Source: Curtobacterium sp. MCBA15_008 (GTDB taxonomy: Bacteria > Actinomycetota > Actinomycetes > Actinomycetales > Microbacteriaceae). From it: a DNA stretch of 64,000 nucleotides. Each line of letters begins with the position of its first letter. Within the stretch, counting starts at the first letter, position 1. The notes beneath the pieces were generated by a model. That model had not been told where the DNA came from and did no database searches. It saw only the letters and a program-made list of their open reading frames with translations. The translations under genes and the position numbers were made by a program. The stretch is taken from positions 1 through 64,000 of the forward strand of contig NZ_MJGN01000075.1 of NCBI RefSeq assembly GCF_001865065.1, given 5' to 3'. Positions 25,431 to 33,665 of the stretch are shown one piece after another.

Positions 25431-25436
25431 TAGGAT
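25431..25436 (+). promoter_or_regulatory. -10 element of the leaderless TetR gene
   Basis: TAGGAT ends 6 nt before the ATG and begins 3 bp after the second operator. Confidence 0.55.
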
Positions 25437-25442
25437 GGCGGC

Positions 25443-26018
25443 ATGGCGCGATGGGAACCCGGAGCCCGGGAACGGCTCGTCCTGGCGGCCGTCGACCTGT
25501 TCTCCGAGCAGGGCTACGACGAGACCACCGTGACGCAGATCGCGGAACGCGCCGGCGTGACCAAGAGCACCTTCTTCCGGCACTTCCCCGACAAGCGCGA
25601 ACTCCTCGTGGCGGGTCAGGAGACGCTGAGCCGACTCCTCGCCGAGGGGATCGCCGAGGCCCCGGCCGACAGCGGTCCGCTCGACGCCGTCGCCGCCGGG
25701 CTCGCTCGGGCATCGGAGGAGATGGGTCCGGTGAACCGCGAACTCGGCCCACGGCTCCGGGCGGCGGTCGCGGCGAGCGCCGAACTGCAGGAGCGCGACG
25801 CCCTGAAGAGCGTGGGGATGGCGGCCGCGATGGCCGAGGCGCTCCTCGCGCGCGGCGTCGCGGTCGCACCAGCACGGCTCGCGAGCGAGATGGGCGTGCT
25901 CGCGTTCAAGCAGGGCTTCGACCGGTGGTCCGGCTCGGGGCGGACCGACGACGACCCGCTTGCGGGACACGCCCTGGCCGCGCTCGACGAACTCCGCGCG
26001 GCGGCCGCGGCGCTCTGA
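25443..26018 (+). CDS. TetR-family transcriptional regulator
   Basis: A 191-residue regulator with the helix-turn-helix at ~28-57 (TTVTQIAERAGVTKSTFFRHF). It is divergent from the NAD(P)-binding oxidoreductase and is the evident ligand of the paired GGGACAATTGTCCC operators. The transcript is probably leaderless. An imperfect hairpin around CCGTCCGGACGG (26022-26033) follows the stop. Confidence 0.93.
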   Translation: MARWEPGARERLVLAAVDLFSEQGYDETTVTQIAERAGVTKSTFFRHFPDKRELLVAGQETLSRLLAEGIAEAPADSGPLDAVAAGLARASEEMGPVNRELGPRLRAAVAASAELQERDALKSVGMAAAMAEALLARGVAVAPARLASEMGVLAFKQGFDRWSGSGRTDDDPLAGHALAALDELRAAAAAL

Positions 26019-26057
26019 CGCCCGTCCGGACGGCGCCGTCGCGGCCTCAGCGCCGGG

Positions 26058-26906
26058 TCAGTTCCAGACGGCGACCCAGTCGACGCTGACGTGCCCGACC
26101 GCGGACGCCGGGATCGCCGCGCCGCTGGTGGTGGTCTCGGCCTGCAGGGTCACACGGAAGGGCGTCTTCGGGACCGCCTTCGTGGTGGACGTCACGAGCT
26201 TGCCGTCCCAGTAGAAGCGGACGATGCCCTTGTCCCACTCGGTCGTCGCCACGTGGTAGCCCGTCGAGTCGGTCGCCGCGAAGGCCTCCTTGCCGGGCTC
26301 GAACCGCATGCCCGTCCGCGTTGACCAGCTACCGGGGACCGCCGACGCCGGGCGGGGGCGCGCGCCGAGGTCGGCCTCCGGCCAGTCGATCTCGCCCTCG
26401 TTCCAGTTGTCGCTCGACGGCCACAGGATCGTGGAGAACTTGTAGCCCGCCGTCTTCGTCGTCTTGTACCGGATCGACACCCGTCCGGTCCGGTGCGGCG
26501 CGTACCCGTCCGGCATGACCGCGGCGACGAGCGGCTGCCCCTTCTCGGTGCGGAGCGCGAAGTCGAGCACGCCGTTCTTGACGCTGAGGACCTTCGCCGG
26601 CGCGTACCGCCCCCGGCCGGTCGTGTCCGAGAACCCGTCGTAGGTGCCGAGGCCCGGGTACTTCTTCGTCACGGTGCCGAGCGTCGCCGCGGTCGTGAAG
26701 TCCTGCCGGTACGACTGCTTCCAGGTGCGGCCGTTCGTCGTCACGTTCCCGCGCGGGAGGGCGGTCGACTCGGCGATCTTCGCCGTGGCGGTGGAGGACG
26801 CCGGCAGGGCGGCGGCCCGGGCTGACACCGGGGCACCGCCGACCAGGGCGGTCGTCGAGACGAGTGCGACGGTGAGGGTGGCGACGACGACGAACGGGGA
26901 CCGCAT
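26058..26906 (-). CDS. Secreted GH16-like glycoside hydrolase (short paralogue)
   Basis: A 282-residue exported protein with signal peptide (1-~32, cleavage near ARAAA) and one GH16-type domain. GEIDWPEADLG keeps the catalytic Glu-Asp-Glu. From RTWKQSY onward it aligns almost without gaps to the protein at 22981-23994, but it lacks the His stretch and Pro/Thr linker, so it should be freely secreted. The start follows AGGAGGCAGTTCGC. Duplication with divergence is the simplest explanation. Confidence 0.88.
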   Translation of the reverse strand: MRSPFVVVATLTVALVSTTALVGGAPVSARAAALPASSTATAKIAESTALPRGNVTTNGRTWKQSYRQDFTTAATLGTVTKKYPGLGTYDGFSDTTGRGRYAPAKVLSVKNGVLDFALRTEKGQPLVAAVMPDGYAPHRTGRVSIRYKTTKTAGYKFSTILWPSSDNWNEGEIDWPEADLGARPRPASAVPGSWSTRTGMRFEPGKEAFAATDSTGYHVATTEWDKGIVRFYWDGKLVTSTTKAVPKTPFRVTLQAETTTSGAAIPASAVGHVSVDWVAVWN

Positions 26907-27013
26907 GCGAACTGCCTCCTGCGTGGGGGATGCTCTGGACGTGGTGTGTGCGAGGCAGTATCGGGCGTCCGGGGCAGGCCGTTAGCAGTCAGGCCGTCAG
27001 GAATCGGTGCGGA

Positions 27014-28972
27014 TCAGATCTCGACGTCGCTCCCCATCGTCACGGTGCGCTGCGCGGGCAGCCCGAAGCGCGCGGCGGGGTCGGCGGCGTTGTGCGCGAG
27101 GCCGACGAAGAGCTTCTTCCGCCACGACACCATGCCGCGGTTGCCGGCGGTCGGCCGGAGCGCGCCGCGGGAGATGAAGTACGACGCGCGCTGCATCTCC
27201 TCCGGGTCGATGTCGAGGACCTCGGCCAGGCAGGCCGCGTGCAGGGCCTTCGGCAGGTCCTGGTCGTCCGAGAAGCCGAACTTGACCGTGATGTGGTCGA
27301 TGCCGTCGTCCTCGTAGCCGAGGTCGTCGCGGAAGAACGCCTTCGCGTGCGGGACGTGGGGCACGTTGGCGGTGAGGACCGACACGATGAGCACGGTGCG
27401 GTGCAGCACGTGGTTGTGCTCGACGTTCGCGCGGAGCGCCAGCGGGGTGGTCTCCTTGTTCGGGTGCGGGAACACCGCCACCCCGGGCACGCGTGGGATG
27501 TGGTGCTCGTTGACCCGCTCGATGAAATCGGCGAGGGACCCCTCGCGCTCCTTCCGTTCCTCTTGCACGAGGGCACGCCCGCGCCGCCAGGTGGTCATCA
27601 CGGTGATCACGGCGAGGGCGATGAGGAGCGGCACCCATCCGCCGTGGATGATCTTCGACAGGTTGCCGGCCAGGAACGTCAGCTCGAGGCCGCCGAACGC
27701 CACGGCTGCGACGACGAGCTTCCACGGCTTCCACTTCCAGAGCGGTCGCACGACGAGCAGCAGCAGGAGGGTGTCGACGACGAGCGCGCCGGTGACGGAC
27801 ACCCCGTACGCGGTGGCGAGGTTCGCCGAGGACCGGAACGCGAGCATGATCGCGAGCACGCCGATGAACAGCAGCAGGTTGACGGCCGGCAGGTAGATCT
27901 GCCCGCTCTCCTGCCGTGACGTCTGCCGGATCGTCAGCGGCGGCAGCAGGCCGAGCTGGACGGCCTGGCGGGTGAGCGAGAACGCCCCGGAGATGACCGC
28001 CTGGCTCGCGATCACGGTGGCGAGCGTCGCGAGCACCACCACCGGCAGGCGCAGGCCGTCCGGGAACAGCAGGAAGAAGGGGTCCTTCGCGGTGGACGGA
28101 TCGCTCAGCACGAGCGACGCCTGCCCGAGGTAGTTGAGGACGAGCGCGGGGAACACGACGAAGAACCACGCGCGGAGGATCGGGGTGCGTCCGAAGTGCC
28201 CCATGTCCGCGTACAGCGCCTCGGCACCGGTGATCACCAGCACGACCGCGCCCATCGCCACGAAGGTGATGTACGGGTGGGCGAACGTGAACGCGATCGC
28301 CCACGTCGGCGAGAGGCCCTGCAGGACCCCGGGGTGCGCGAGGATGTGCGGCACGCCGGCGGCGGCGATCACCACGAACCAGAGCAGCATGACCGGGCCG
28401 AACAGGTTGCCGACCTTGCCGGTGCCGAACCGCTGCGCGGCGAACAGCACGACCAGGATGACCGCCGCGATCGGCACGACGAGGTGCCCCACCGACGGCG
28501 CCGCCGTGCCGAGCCCCTCGACCGCGGACAGCACCGAGACCGCGGGCGTGATCACCGAGTCGCCGTAGAAGAGGGAGACGCCGACGATCCCGATGACGAG
28601 GAAGATCGTGGCCCCGCCGCGGCGCTTCGCGTACAGCCGTCGGGCGAGCGCGGCGAGCGCCATCACCCCGCCCTCGCCGTCGTTGTCCGCCCGCATGAGC
28701 ACGAGGACGTACTTGATCGAGACGATGATCGTGATGCTCCAGAACATCATCGAGATGACGCCGTAGACGTCCTCCTGGTTGGCCTTGACCAGGCCGTCGT
28801 CGATCGTGAACACCGTCCGCAGCGCGTACAGCGGGCTCGTGCCGATGTCGCCGAACACCACGCCGAGGGCGGCGAGGGCCAGGACGGCGATGCCCTTGCC
28901 CGGGCCGTGACGACCGTCGTCGGTCGTCTCGGTCGTCGGTGTCTGAGAGCGGGTCTCGGTCACGCTCGTCAC
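27014..28972 (-). CDS. kup: KUP/HAK/KT-type potassium uptake protein
   Basis: A 652-residue K+:H+ symporter with ~12 helices. Family signatures are present: GVVFGDIGTSPLYALRTVF, GDSVITPAVSVLSAVEGL and GAEALYADMGHFGR, followed by the cytosolic C-terminal domain (~480-652). It takes up potassium under low K+ or acid conditions. The GTG at 28972 gives VTSVTETRS; an in-frame GTG three codons later is possible. I see no c-di-AMP riboswitch upstream. The serine hydrolase gene precedes it on the same strand with a 108-bp gap. Confidence 0.95.
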   Translation of the reverse strand: MTSVTETRSQTPTTETTDDGRHGPGKGIAVLALAALGVVFGDIGTSPLYALRTVFTIDDGLVKANQEDVYGVISMMFWSITIIVSIKYVLVLMRADNDGEGGVMALAALARRLYAKRRGGATIFLVIGIVGVSLFYGDSVITPAVSVLSAVEGLGTAAPSVGHLVVPIAAVILVVLFAAQRFGTGKVGNLFGPVMLLWFVVIAAAGVPHILAHPGVLQGLSPTWAIAFTFAHPYITFVAMGAVVLVITGAEALYADMGHFGRTPILRAWFFVVFPALVLNYLGQASLVLSDPSTAKDPFFLLFPDGLRLPVVVLATLATVIASQAVISGAFSLTRQAVQLGLLPPLTIRQTSRQESGQIYLPAVNLLLFIGVLAIMLAFRSSANLATAYGVSVTGALVVDTLLLLLVVRPLWKWKPWKLVVAAVAFGGLELTFLAGNLSKIIHGGWVPLLIALAVITVMTTWRRGRALVQEERKEREGSLADFIERVNEHHIPRVPGVAVFPHPNKETTPLALRANVEHNHVLHRTVLIVSVLTANVPHVPHAKAFFRDDLGYEDDGIDHITVKFGFSDDQDLPKALHAACLAEVLDIDPEEMQRASYFISRGALRPTAGNRGMVSWRKKLFVGLAHNAADPAARFGLPAQRTVTMGSDVEI

Positions 28973-29080
28973 TTCCGTCTCCGGCCGTCCGGGCGACGGC
29001 CGCCGCTCATCATCGCACCGGCGGGGGGCTCACGCTCGCAGGTGGCGCACATGCGTGCGCTGCGCGGCCGTCCTGGTGCG

Positions 29081-29995
29081 TCAGGGCAGTCGGCGGGCCA
29101 GCTCGTCGGCGACGGACGCGGCGAACGCGTCGGCGCCGGCGTGGTCGTCGGCGGTCACGGTGACGACGGTTCCGCCGCCCTCGCCCTCGCCCTCGCCCTC
29201 GCCCTCGTCGAACAGGAGCATCTGGCCGAACGCCCCGTGCAGCCGCCAGAGCCGGCCCGGCCCACCCCAGCCGGCCATCGCATGGCGGTCGTACGCGGGG
29301 TCGGTGCCCTCGCGCCGCATCCAGTCCGTGTGCATCGCATCGCACCACCGACCGCTCACGACCCGCTGCCCGTCGACCACACCGCGGTCACGGATCAGGC
29401 GACCGATCCGCGCGAGCTCCTCGGTGCGCAGCGCGATCCCCTCCCCTGCCGCGACGTACCCGTTCGGGCAGCGCTCCCACTCCACGCCGTCGATGCCGAG
29501 CGGGGCCAACACCCGCTCCGAGACGAACGCCCCGACGTCGCCGACACGGGTCTCGAGGACGCGCATCGCGGTGTACGTGCTCGCGTTCGCGTACTGGAAC
29601 ACCCGGCCGCGGGAGGGCCGCCCGAGGAACTCGGCGGCGAGGTCCGGCCAGTCGCTCCGCTCCGTCGGCGACCACGGCATGTCGATGCCGCTCGTCATCG
29701 TCAGGAGGTGCCGGAGGGTGACCGCGTCGACGCCGGGGCCGGTGACGAACTCGGGCAGGTACCGACCGACGGGGACGTCGACGTCGACCAGCCCGTCGTC
29801 GGCGGCGATGCCGGTGGCGAGGACGCACACGCCCTTCGCGACGGAGTGGACCTCGCGCCGGACGTCCGGCGTCCAGTGGTGTTCGGCGGTGTCGTCGCCG
29901 ACCAGCACGTGCACCCCGTGGGCGACGAAGCCGGTCGCGTCGACCTGGCGGACGAGGGCGTCGAGGATCGCTTGGGCACGGCTCACGGATCCCAT
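29081..29995 (-). CDS. Serine hydrolase of the beta-lactamase class C family
   Basis: A 304-residue Beta-lactamase (PF00144) protein. SVAK (51-54) holds the nucleophile Ser and general-base Lys, and YAN gives the Tyr. No signal peptide is seen, so the enzyme is likely an intracellular esterase or amidase rather than a beta-lactamase. Near the C-terminus a (Gly-Glu)n tract is coded by a GAGGGC hexanucleotide repeat. I took the ATG at 29995; a GTG three codons later is also possible. It is divergent from the MDR gene at 30084 and shares twin operators. Confidence 0.88.
   Translation of the reverse strand: MGSVSRAQAILDALVRQVDATGFVAHGVHVLVGDDTAEHHWTPDVRREVHSVAKGVCVLATGIAADDGLVDVDVPVGRYLPEFVTGPGVDAVTLRHLLTMTSGIDMPWSPTERSDWPDLAAEFLGRPSRGRVFQYANASTYTAMRVLETRVGDVGAFVSERVLAPLGIDGVEWERCPNGYVAAGEGIALRTEELARIGRLIRDRGVVDGQRVVSGRWCDAMHTDWMRREGTDPAYDRHAMAGWGGPGRLWRLHGAFGQMLLFDEGEGEGEGEGGGTVVTVTADDHAGADAFAASVADELARRLP
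29179..29210. repeat. Hexanucleotide tandem repeat inside the serine hydrolase gene
   Basis: About five copies of CCCTCG on the plus strand code for the Glu-Gly run of the hydrolase. Six-base units keep frame, so copy-number change would alter loop length without disrupting the gene. Confidence 0.7.
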
Positions 29996-30009
29996 CCTCT
30001 CGCACCTGT

Positions 30010-30063
30010 TGCTTCGAGTTCGAAGCAGTGCTACCGTTCCCCTAGTGCTTCGAAATCGAAGCA
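30010..30063. promoter_or_regulatory. Twin 18-bp operators in a divergent promoter region
   Basis: TGCTTCGA-gt-TCGAAGCA (30010-30027) and TGCTTCGA-aa-TCGAAGCA (30046-30063) are both perfect 8+2+8 dyads, 36 bp apart start to start. They lie between the serine hydrolase and MDR genes. No regulator gene is adjacent, so a distant factor should bind here. Confidence 0.85.
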
Positions 30064-30083
30064 ACAACGAAGGGGAAGCAACC

Positions 30084-31013
30084 ATGCAGGCAGTGCAGTT
30101 CGGACGGGTCGGAGGACCCGAGGTCCTCGAGATCGTCGACGTGGAGCAGCCGACTCCCGGTACCGGCGAGGTGCGGATCCGCGTCGCGGCGTCCGCCTAC
30201 AACGCCGCCGACGGCGGGATGCGGGGCGGGTTCCTGCCGATCCCGATCAGCCTCCCGCACGTGCCCGGCTACGACGTGTCCGGCACGGTCGACGCGCTCG
30301 GCGACGGCGTCGAGGGCATCGCGGTCGGCGATCAGGTGATCGGGTTCCTGCCGATGGAGCGCGACGGCGGTGCCGCGGAGTACGTCGTGGCCCCGGTCGA
30401 GGCACTCGTACCAGCGCCGACCAGCATCCCGCTCGCCGACGCTGCGGCCCTGCCCTCGGTCGCCCTGACCGCGCGGCAGGCACTCTTCGACGACGGGCAC
30501 CTGACGGCCGGGCAGCGGGTGCTCATCGTCGGCGCCGGGGGCGTCGTCGGCAAGTACGCCGTCCAGCTCGCGAAGCGTGCCGGTGTCACCGTGGTCGCCA
30601 CGGCCAGCCCCCGGAGCGCCGACGCCGTCCGGGCAGCCGGCGCCGACCAGGTGATCGACCACACCACGACCGCGCCGCTCGACGCGCTCGACGGGCAGGT
30701 CGACGTGCTGCTCAACCTCGCGCCGCTCGACCCGGAGCAGTTCGCCGCCGACGTCGCCGCCGTGCGCGACGGCGGGATCGTCGTGAGCACCACCGCCTTC
30801 ATGGCGACGCCCGACGATGCGGCACGCGGGGTGCGTGCTGCAACCGTGTTCGTCTTGCCGAACCGGGAGCGCCTCACCCAGCTCGTCGCCCTCGTCGACG
30901 CGGGCGACCTGACGGTCGAGGTCACCAGGCGCATCACGCTCGCGGAGCTGCCGGCGCTCCACGCCGAGGCCGAGGCCGGGCGGGTCGCCGGCAAGGTGGT
31001 CGTGCTCGCCTGA
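30084..31013 (+). CDS. Zinc-independent MDR alcohol dehydrogenase/quinone oxidoreductase
   Basis: A 309-residue medium-chain dehydrogenase of the NADPH:quinone reductase group. The GroES-like domain (1-~125) has VPGYDVSGTVDALG; the Rossmann domain has VGAGGVVGKYAVQLAK. The zinc-binding Cys/His residues of alcohol dehydrogenases are absent. It probably reduces quinones or reactive enals. The start follows GAAGGGGAAGCAACC. It is preceded by twin operators and followed by a terminator. Confidence 0.93.
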   Translation: MQAVQFGRVGGPEVLEIVDVEQPTPGTGEVRIRVAASAYNAADGGMRGGFLPIPISLPHVPGYDVSGTVDALGDGVEGIAVGDQVIGFLPMERDGGAAEYVVAPVEALVPAPTSIPLADAAALPSVALTARQALFDDGHLTAGQRVLIVGAGGVVGKYAVQLAKRAGVTVVATASPRSADAVRAAGADQVIDHTTTAPLDALDGQVDVLLNLAPLDPEQFAADVAAVRDGGIVVSTTAFMATPDDAARGVRAATVFVLPNRERLTQLVALVDAGDLTVEVTRRITLAELPALHAEAEAGRVAGKVVVLA

Positions 31014-31020
31014 CCACGGA

Positions 31021-31066
31021 ACGGACTGGAGGCGCGGTGCCAGCTGGCACCGCGCCTCCAGTCCGT
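31021..31066. terminator. Bidirectional hairpin terminator (46-bp perfect palindrome)
   Basis: Arms of 23 bp beginning ACGGACTGGAGGCGCGGTG, the longest perfect member of the family. It lies between convergent genes. Confidence 0.82.
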
Positions 31067-31099
31067 CACCGGGTCGCGTCGCGACCCGGGAGCACGTCG

Positions 31100-31498
31100 T
31101 CAGCGACGGCGGAAGTAGCCGTTCGCGCCGCCGACGAACATGAGCACGGTCGCGACGATCACCGCGACGGCTCCGATCCAGCCGAAGGCGTTGCCACCGG
31201 AGGCCGCGCCGACGCCGACACCGATGACCTGCAGGATGGCGAGGACGAGCAGGACGATGCGGGCCCAGTTGCGGCCGTCGCGCATCTTGAAGACGATGAT
31301 GAGCTCGATCACGGCCAGGACGAACGCGAAGATCGCGCCTCCGACGAGCGGAGCGGTGCCGACGCTCTCGGCCGCGGACGACCCGCTGCCCGAGACCAGG
31401 CTGATGATGCCCTGGATGATGTTCGCGAGGACGACCACCAGCCAGATGACGAACGAGACGGTGACGGAGGTCGGGCGACCTGCGGTGGTGTTTGCCAT
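31100..31498 (-). CDS. Small four-helix membrane protein
   Basis: A 132-residue protein with four predicted membrane helices (~14-36, 50-70, 80-100, 105-126) and a charged loop KMRDGRNWARI between helices 2 and 3, as in DUF-type small actinobacterial membrane proteins. The function is unknown. The start follows GGGAGCAGAACAC. It is monocistronic. Confidence 0.85.
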   Translation of the reverse strand: MANTTAGRPTSVTVSFVIWLVVVLANIIQGIISLVSGSGSSAAESVGTAPLVGGAIFAFVLAVIELIIVFKMRDGRNWARIVLLVLAILQVIGVGVGAASGGNAFGWIGAVAVIVATVLMFVGGANGYFRRR

Positions 31499-31581
31499 GT
31501 GTTCTGCTCCCTGGGACTCGATTGCGTTCAGCGACCTCGCTGTGAACGTACAGGCTGAGCGGAGCGTTGTCCGCTACTCGG

Positions 31582-32613
31582 TCAGAACACGACGACGGTC
31601 TTGCCGCGCACGCCACTGGACGCCATTGCGGAGAGCGCGTCTGCGGTCTCGGCGAAGGAGACGGTCCGACCGACCACCGGACGGACCGCCCCGGCCTCGA
31701 CGAGCACCGACAGCTCACGGAGTTGCGCGCCGCTCTCGTGCATGAACAGGAACTCGTAGCCGACCTCGAGCGCGGCCGCCTGCGAGCGCACCTTCCGGCT
31801 CAGCCCGGCGACGGCGAGCCGTACGAGGGGATTGAGCCCCGCACCCCGAGCGAACGCCGGGTCCGGCGGGCCGGCGATCCCGATCGCGCGTCCGCCGGGC
31901 CGCAGCACACGGAGGGACTTCGCGAGGTTGTCGCCCCCCAGGCTGTCGAGCACGAGGTCGTAGCCGTCGAGCAGCGCCTCGAAGTCCTCGTTCCGGTAGT
32001 CGATCACGACGTCGGCGCCGAGCGACCGGACGAAGTCGGCGTTCGCTGCGCTCGCGGTCGTCGCGACCGTCGCGCCGAGGTGCTTCGCGAGCTGGATCGC
32101 GATCGAACCGACACCCCCTGCGCCGGCGTGCACGAGCACCTGGTGCCCGGGGCGGACGTCGCCGCGCTCGACGAGCGCCTGCCAGGCCGTCAGGGCGACG
32201 AGCGGGAGCGACCCCGCCTCGACCGTGCTCAGGCCGGCGGGGATCGGCGCGAGGTCCTGCTCGGCCACGGCGACCCGCTCGGCGAAGGTGCCGACCTGGT
32301 CCTTCCGCGGTCGTCCGTACACCCGGTCGCCGGGTCGGAACGCGCGGACGTGGTCCCCGACGCTGACGACCGTGCCGGCGACGTCGTGCCCGAGGACCTG
32401 CGGCAGGTCGTACGGCAGGATCGCCTTGAACTCGCCCAGCCGGATCTTCTCGTCGAGCTGGTTCAGGCCGGCCGCCTCGACGCGGACGAGCACGTCGCCG
32501 GGTCCGACGACGTGCTCCGGGACGTCCCGGAGCTCGAGGGGCTGCTGGTAGCGGGTGAGCACGAATGCCTGAATGGTCGTCCGATCTCGGTTCGTCTCGG
32601 TCGGTGAGTACAC
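31582..32613 (-). CDS. NADP-dependent MDR oxidoreductase (quinone oxidoreductase-like)
   Basis: A 343-residue MDR enzyme. LGHDVAGTVVSVGD and HAGAGGVGSIAIQLAKHLG mark the catalytic and cofactor domains; VIDYRNEDFEALLDGYDLVLDSLGG is typical of the RTN4IP1/QOR group. There is no structural zinc. The GTG at 32613 lies within the first operator, because no other start fits the domain. It is divergent from the TetR gene at 32694. Confidence 0.9.
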   Translation of the reverse strand: MYSPTETNRDRTTIQAFVLTRYQQPLELRDVPEHVVGPGDVLVRVEAAGLNQLDEKIRLGEFKAILPYDLPQVLGHDVAGTVVSVGDHVRAFRPGDRVYGRPRKDQVGTFAERVAVAEQDLAPIPAGLSTVEAGSLPLVALTAWQALVERGDVRPGHQVLVHAGAGGVGSIAIQLAKHLGATVATTASAANADFVRSLGADVVIDYRNEDFEALLDGYDLVLDSLGGDNLAKSLRVLRPGGRAIGIAGPPDPAFARGAGLNPLVRLAVAGLSRKVRSQAAALEVGYEFLFMHESGAQLRELSVLVEAGAVRPVVGRTVSFAETADALSAMASSGVRGKTVVVF

Positions 32614-32632
32614 TCAATACTGAGTGCACTCA
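32605..32632. promoter_or_regulatory. Tandem TetR operators over the MDR start
   Basis: TGAGT-ac-ACTCA (32605-32616) and TGAGTGCACTCA (32621-32632, a perfect palindrome) are 16 bp apart. Together they cover the -10 element and the start codon of the minus-strand gene. Confidence 0.8.
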
Positions 32633-32645
32633 GCCCGATCGTCAA
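32617..32645 (-). promoter_or_regulatory. Promoter of the MDR gene
   Basis: On the minus strand TTGACG (32640-32645) and CAGTAT (32617-32622) are 17 bp apart. The operators overlap the -10 region and spacer, so bound repressor would exclude RNA polymerase. Confidence 0.6.
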
Positions 32646-32693
32646 GAGGCCGTGGCAGGATGAGGGACGACGACGGCGGCGGAAGGACCAGGA

Positions 32694-33296
32694 GTGCCCG
32701 AATCGACAACCGGCGGTCGCCGCGAGCGGAACAAGCAGGAGAAGCTCGACCGGATCGTCGCCGCCGCGGCCACGCTCTTCGCCGAGCACGGGGTGGACGA
32801 CGTCACGACGCAGCAGATCGCCGACGCCGCGGACATCGGCACCGGCACCCTGTTCCTCTACGCCCGGACCAAGGGCGAGCTGCTGCTGCTCGTCCAGAAC
32901 GCCCACTACGCCGAAGCACTCGAAGCGGGGCGCGCTGCGGCGCGTTCCGCGGCCGGGTCGTCGACGTCGGCCGTCCCCGCGGTCCTCGCGCTCGTGCGGC
33001 CGGTGGTCGCCTGCAACCGCGAGCAGGTCGAGAACGGACGGACGTACCTGCGGGAGATGGTCTTCGGGGACCCGTCCGAGCCGAACCACGCCGCTGCACT
33101 GACCATCGTGGCGCAGACCGAGGCCGAGCTGGTCGCGATCATCGAACGTGACGGGACCGGGCACGACGACGCCGTGCAGCTCGCCCGCGCGGTCTCGGCG
33201 GTGACGTTCCTGGCGATGGCCGCGACGACGACGCCGGACGTCGACGCGGTGATGGGCGACATCGAGGCGCAGGTGCGAGCGGTGCTGCGGCGCTGA
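32694..33296 (+). CDS. TetR-family transcriptional regulator
   Basis: A 200-residue regulator with the helix-turn-helix at ~37-66 (VTTQQIADAADIGTGTLFLYA). It is a probable autorepressor and repressor of the divergent MDR enzyme via the TGAGTGCACTCA sites. The GTG start has GGAAGGA upstream. Confidence 0.9.
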   Translation: MPESTTGGRRERNKQEKLDRIVAAAATLFAEHGVDDVTTQQIADAADIGTGTLFLYARTKGELLLLVQNAHYAEALEAGRAAARSAAGSSTSAVPAVLALVRPVVACNREQVENGRTYLREMVFGDPSEPNHAAALTIVAQTEAELVAIIERDGTGHDDAVQLARAVSAVTFLAMAATTTPDVDAVMGDIEAQVRAVLRR

Positions 33297-33332
33297 GACC
33301 CCGGGGAGCGCCGTCCGCGTACGGTCCGGGCC

Positions 33333-33665
33333 GTGTCAGACCACCAGCCGCACCAGACCGATCCAACCCGTGTCGGTGACCAGCCGGCACTGCGCACCGC
33401 ATCCGGATCGAACTGGCTCGTGTGGGGTGCCGTCACCGCGGTGCTCGTCGCCGCCGTGATGGTCCTGATGGCGATCCGCTCGCCGGGCGTGGGGTGGCCG
33501 GCACTCGTCGCCGTGGTCGTGCTGTTCGTGGCGATGGTGGTCGTGCGGGCTGCCGTGCGACCGCGGCGTGCACGGCTCGTCACCTTGGCCGTGCTCGACC
33601 TGGCGATCGTGGTGATCGGCCTGGTGGCCACGCTGGTGGTGTTGTTCTCGGAGTCAGGGGCCTGA
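33333..33665 (+). CDS. Small membrane protein, 110 residues
   Basis: A polar N-terminus (1-27) is followed by three hydrophobic segments (~28-48, 53-72, 83-104) separated by an Arg-rich turn. The function is unknown. The GTG start is 7 nt after TACGGT, so the mRNA may be leaderless. The last 12 bp overlap the convergent MocA-like gene. Confidence 0.75.
   Translation: MSDHQPHQTDPTRVGDQPALRTASGSNWLVWGAVTAVLVAAVMVLMAIRSPGVGWPALVAVVVLFVAMVVVRAAVRPRRARLVTLAVLDLAIVVIGLVATLVVLFSESGA

Noticed and set aside
28973-29080. c-di-AMP (ydaO-type) riboswitch before kup
   Set aside because: The gap is only 108 bp and lacks the length and conserved features of the element.
29081-29995. Antibiotic-resistance beta-lactamase
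   Set aside because: SxxK and YAN are present but there is no signal peptide and the sequence fits the broad esterase/hydrolase branch of the family.
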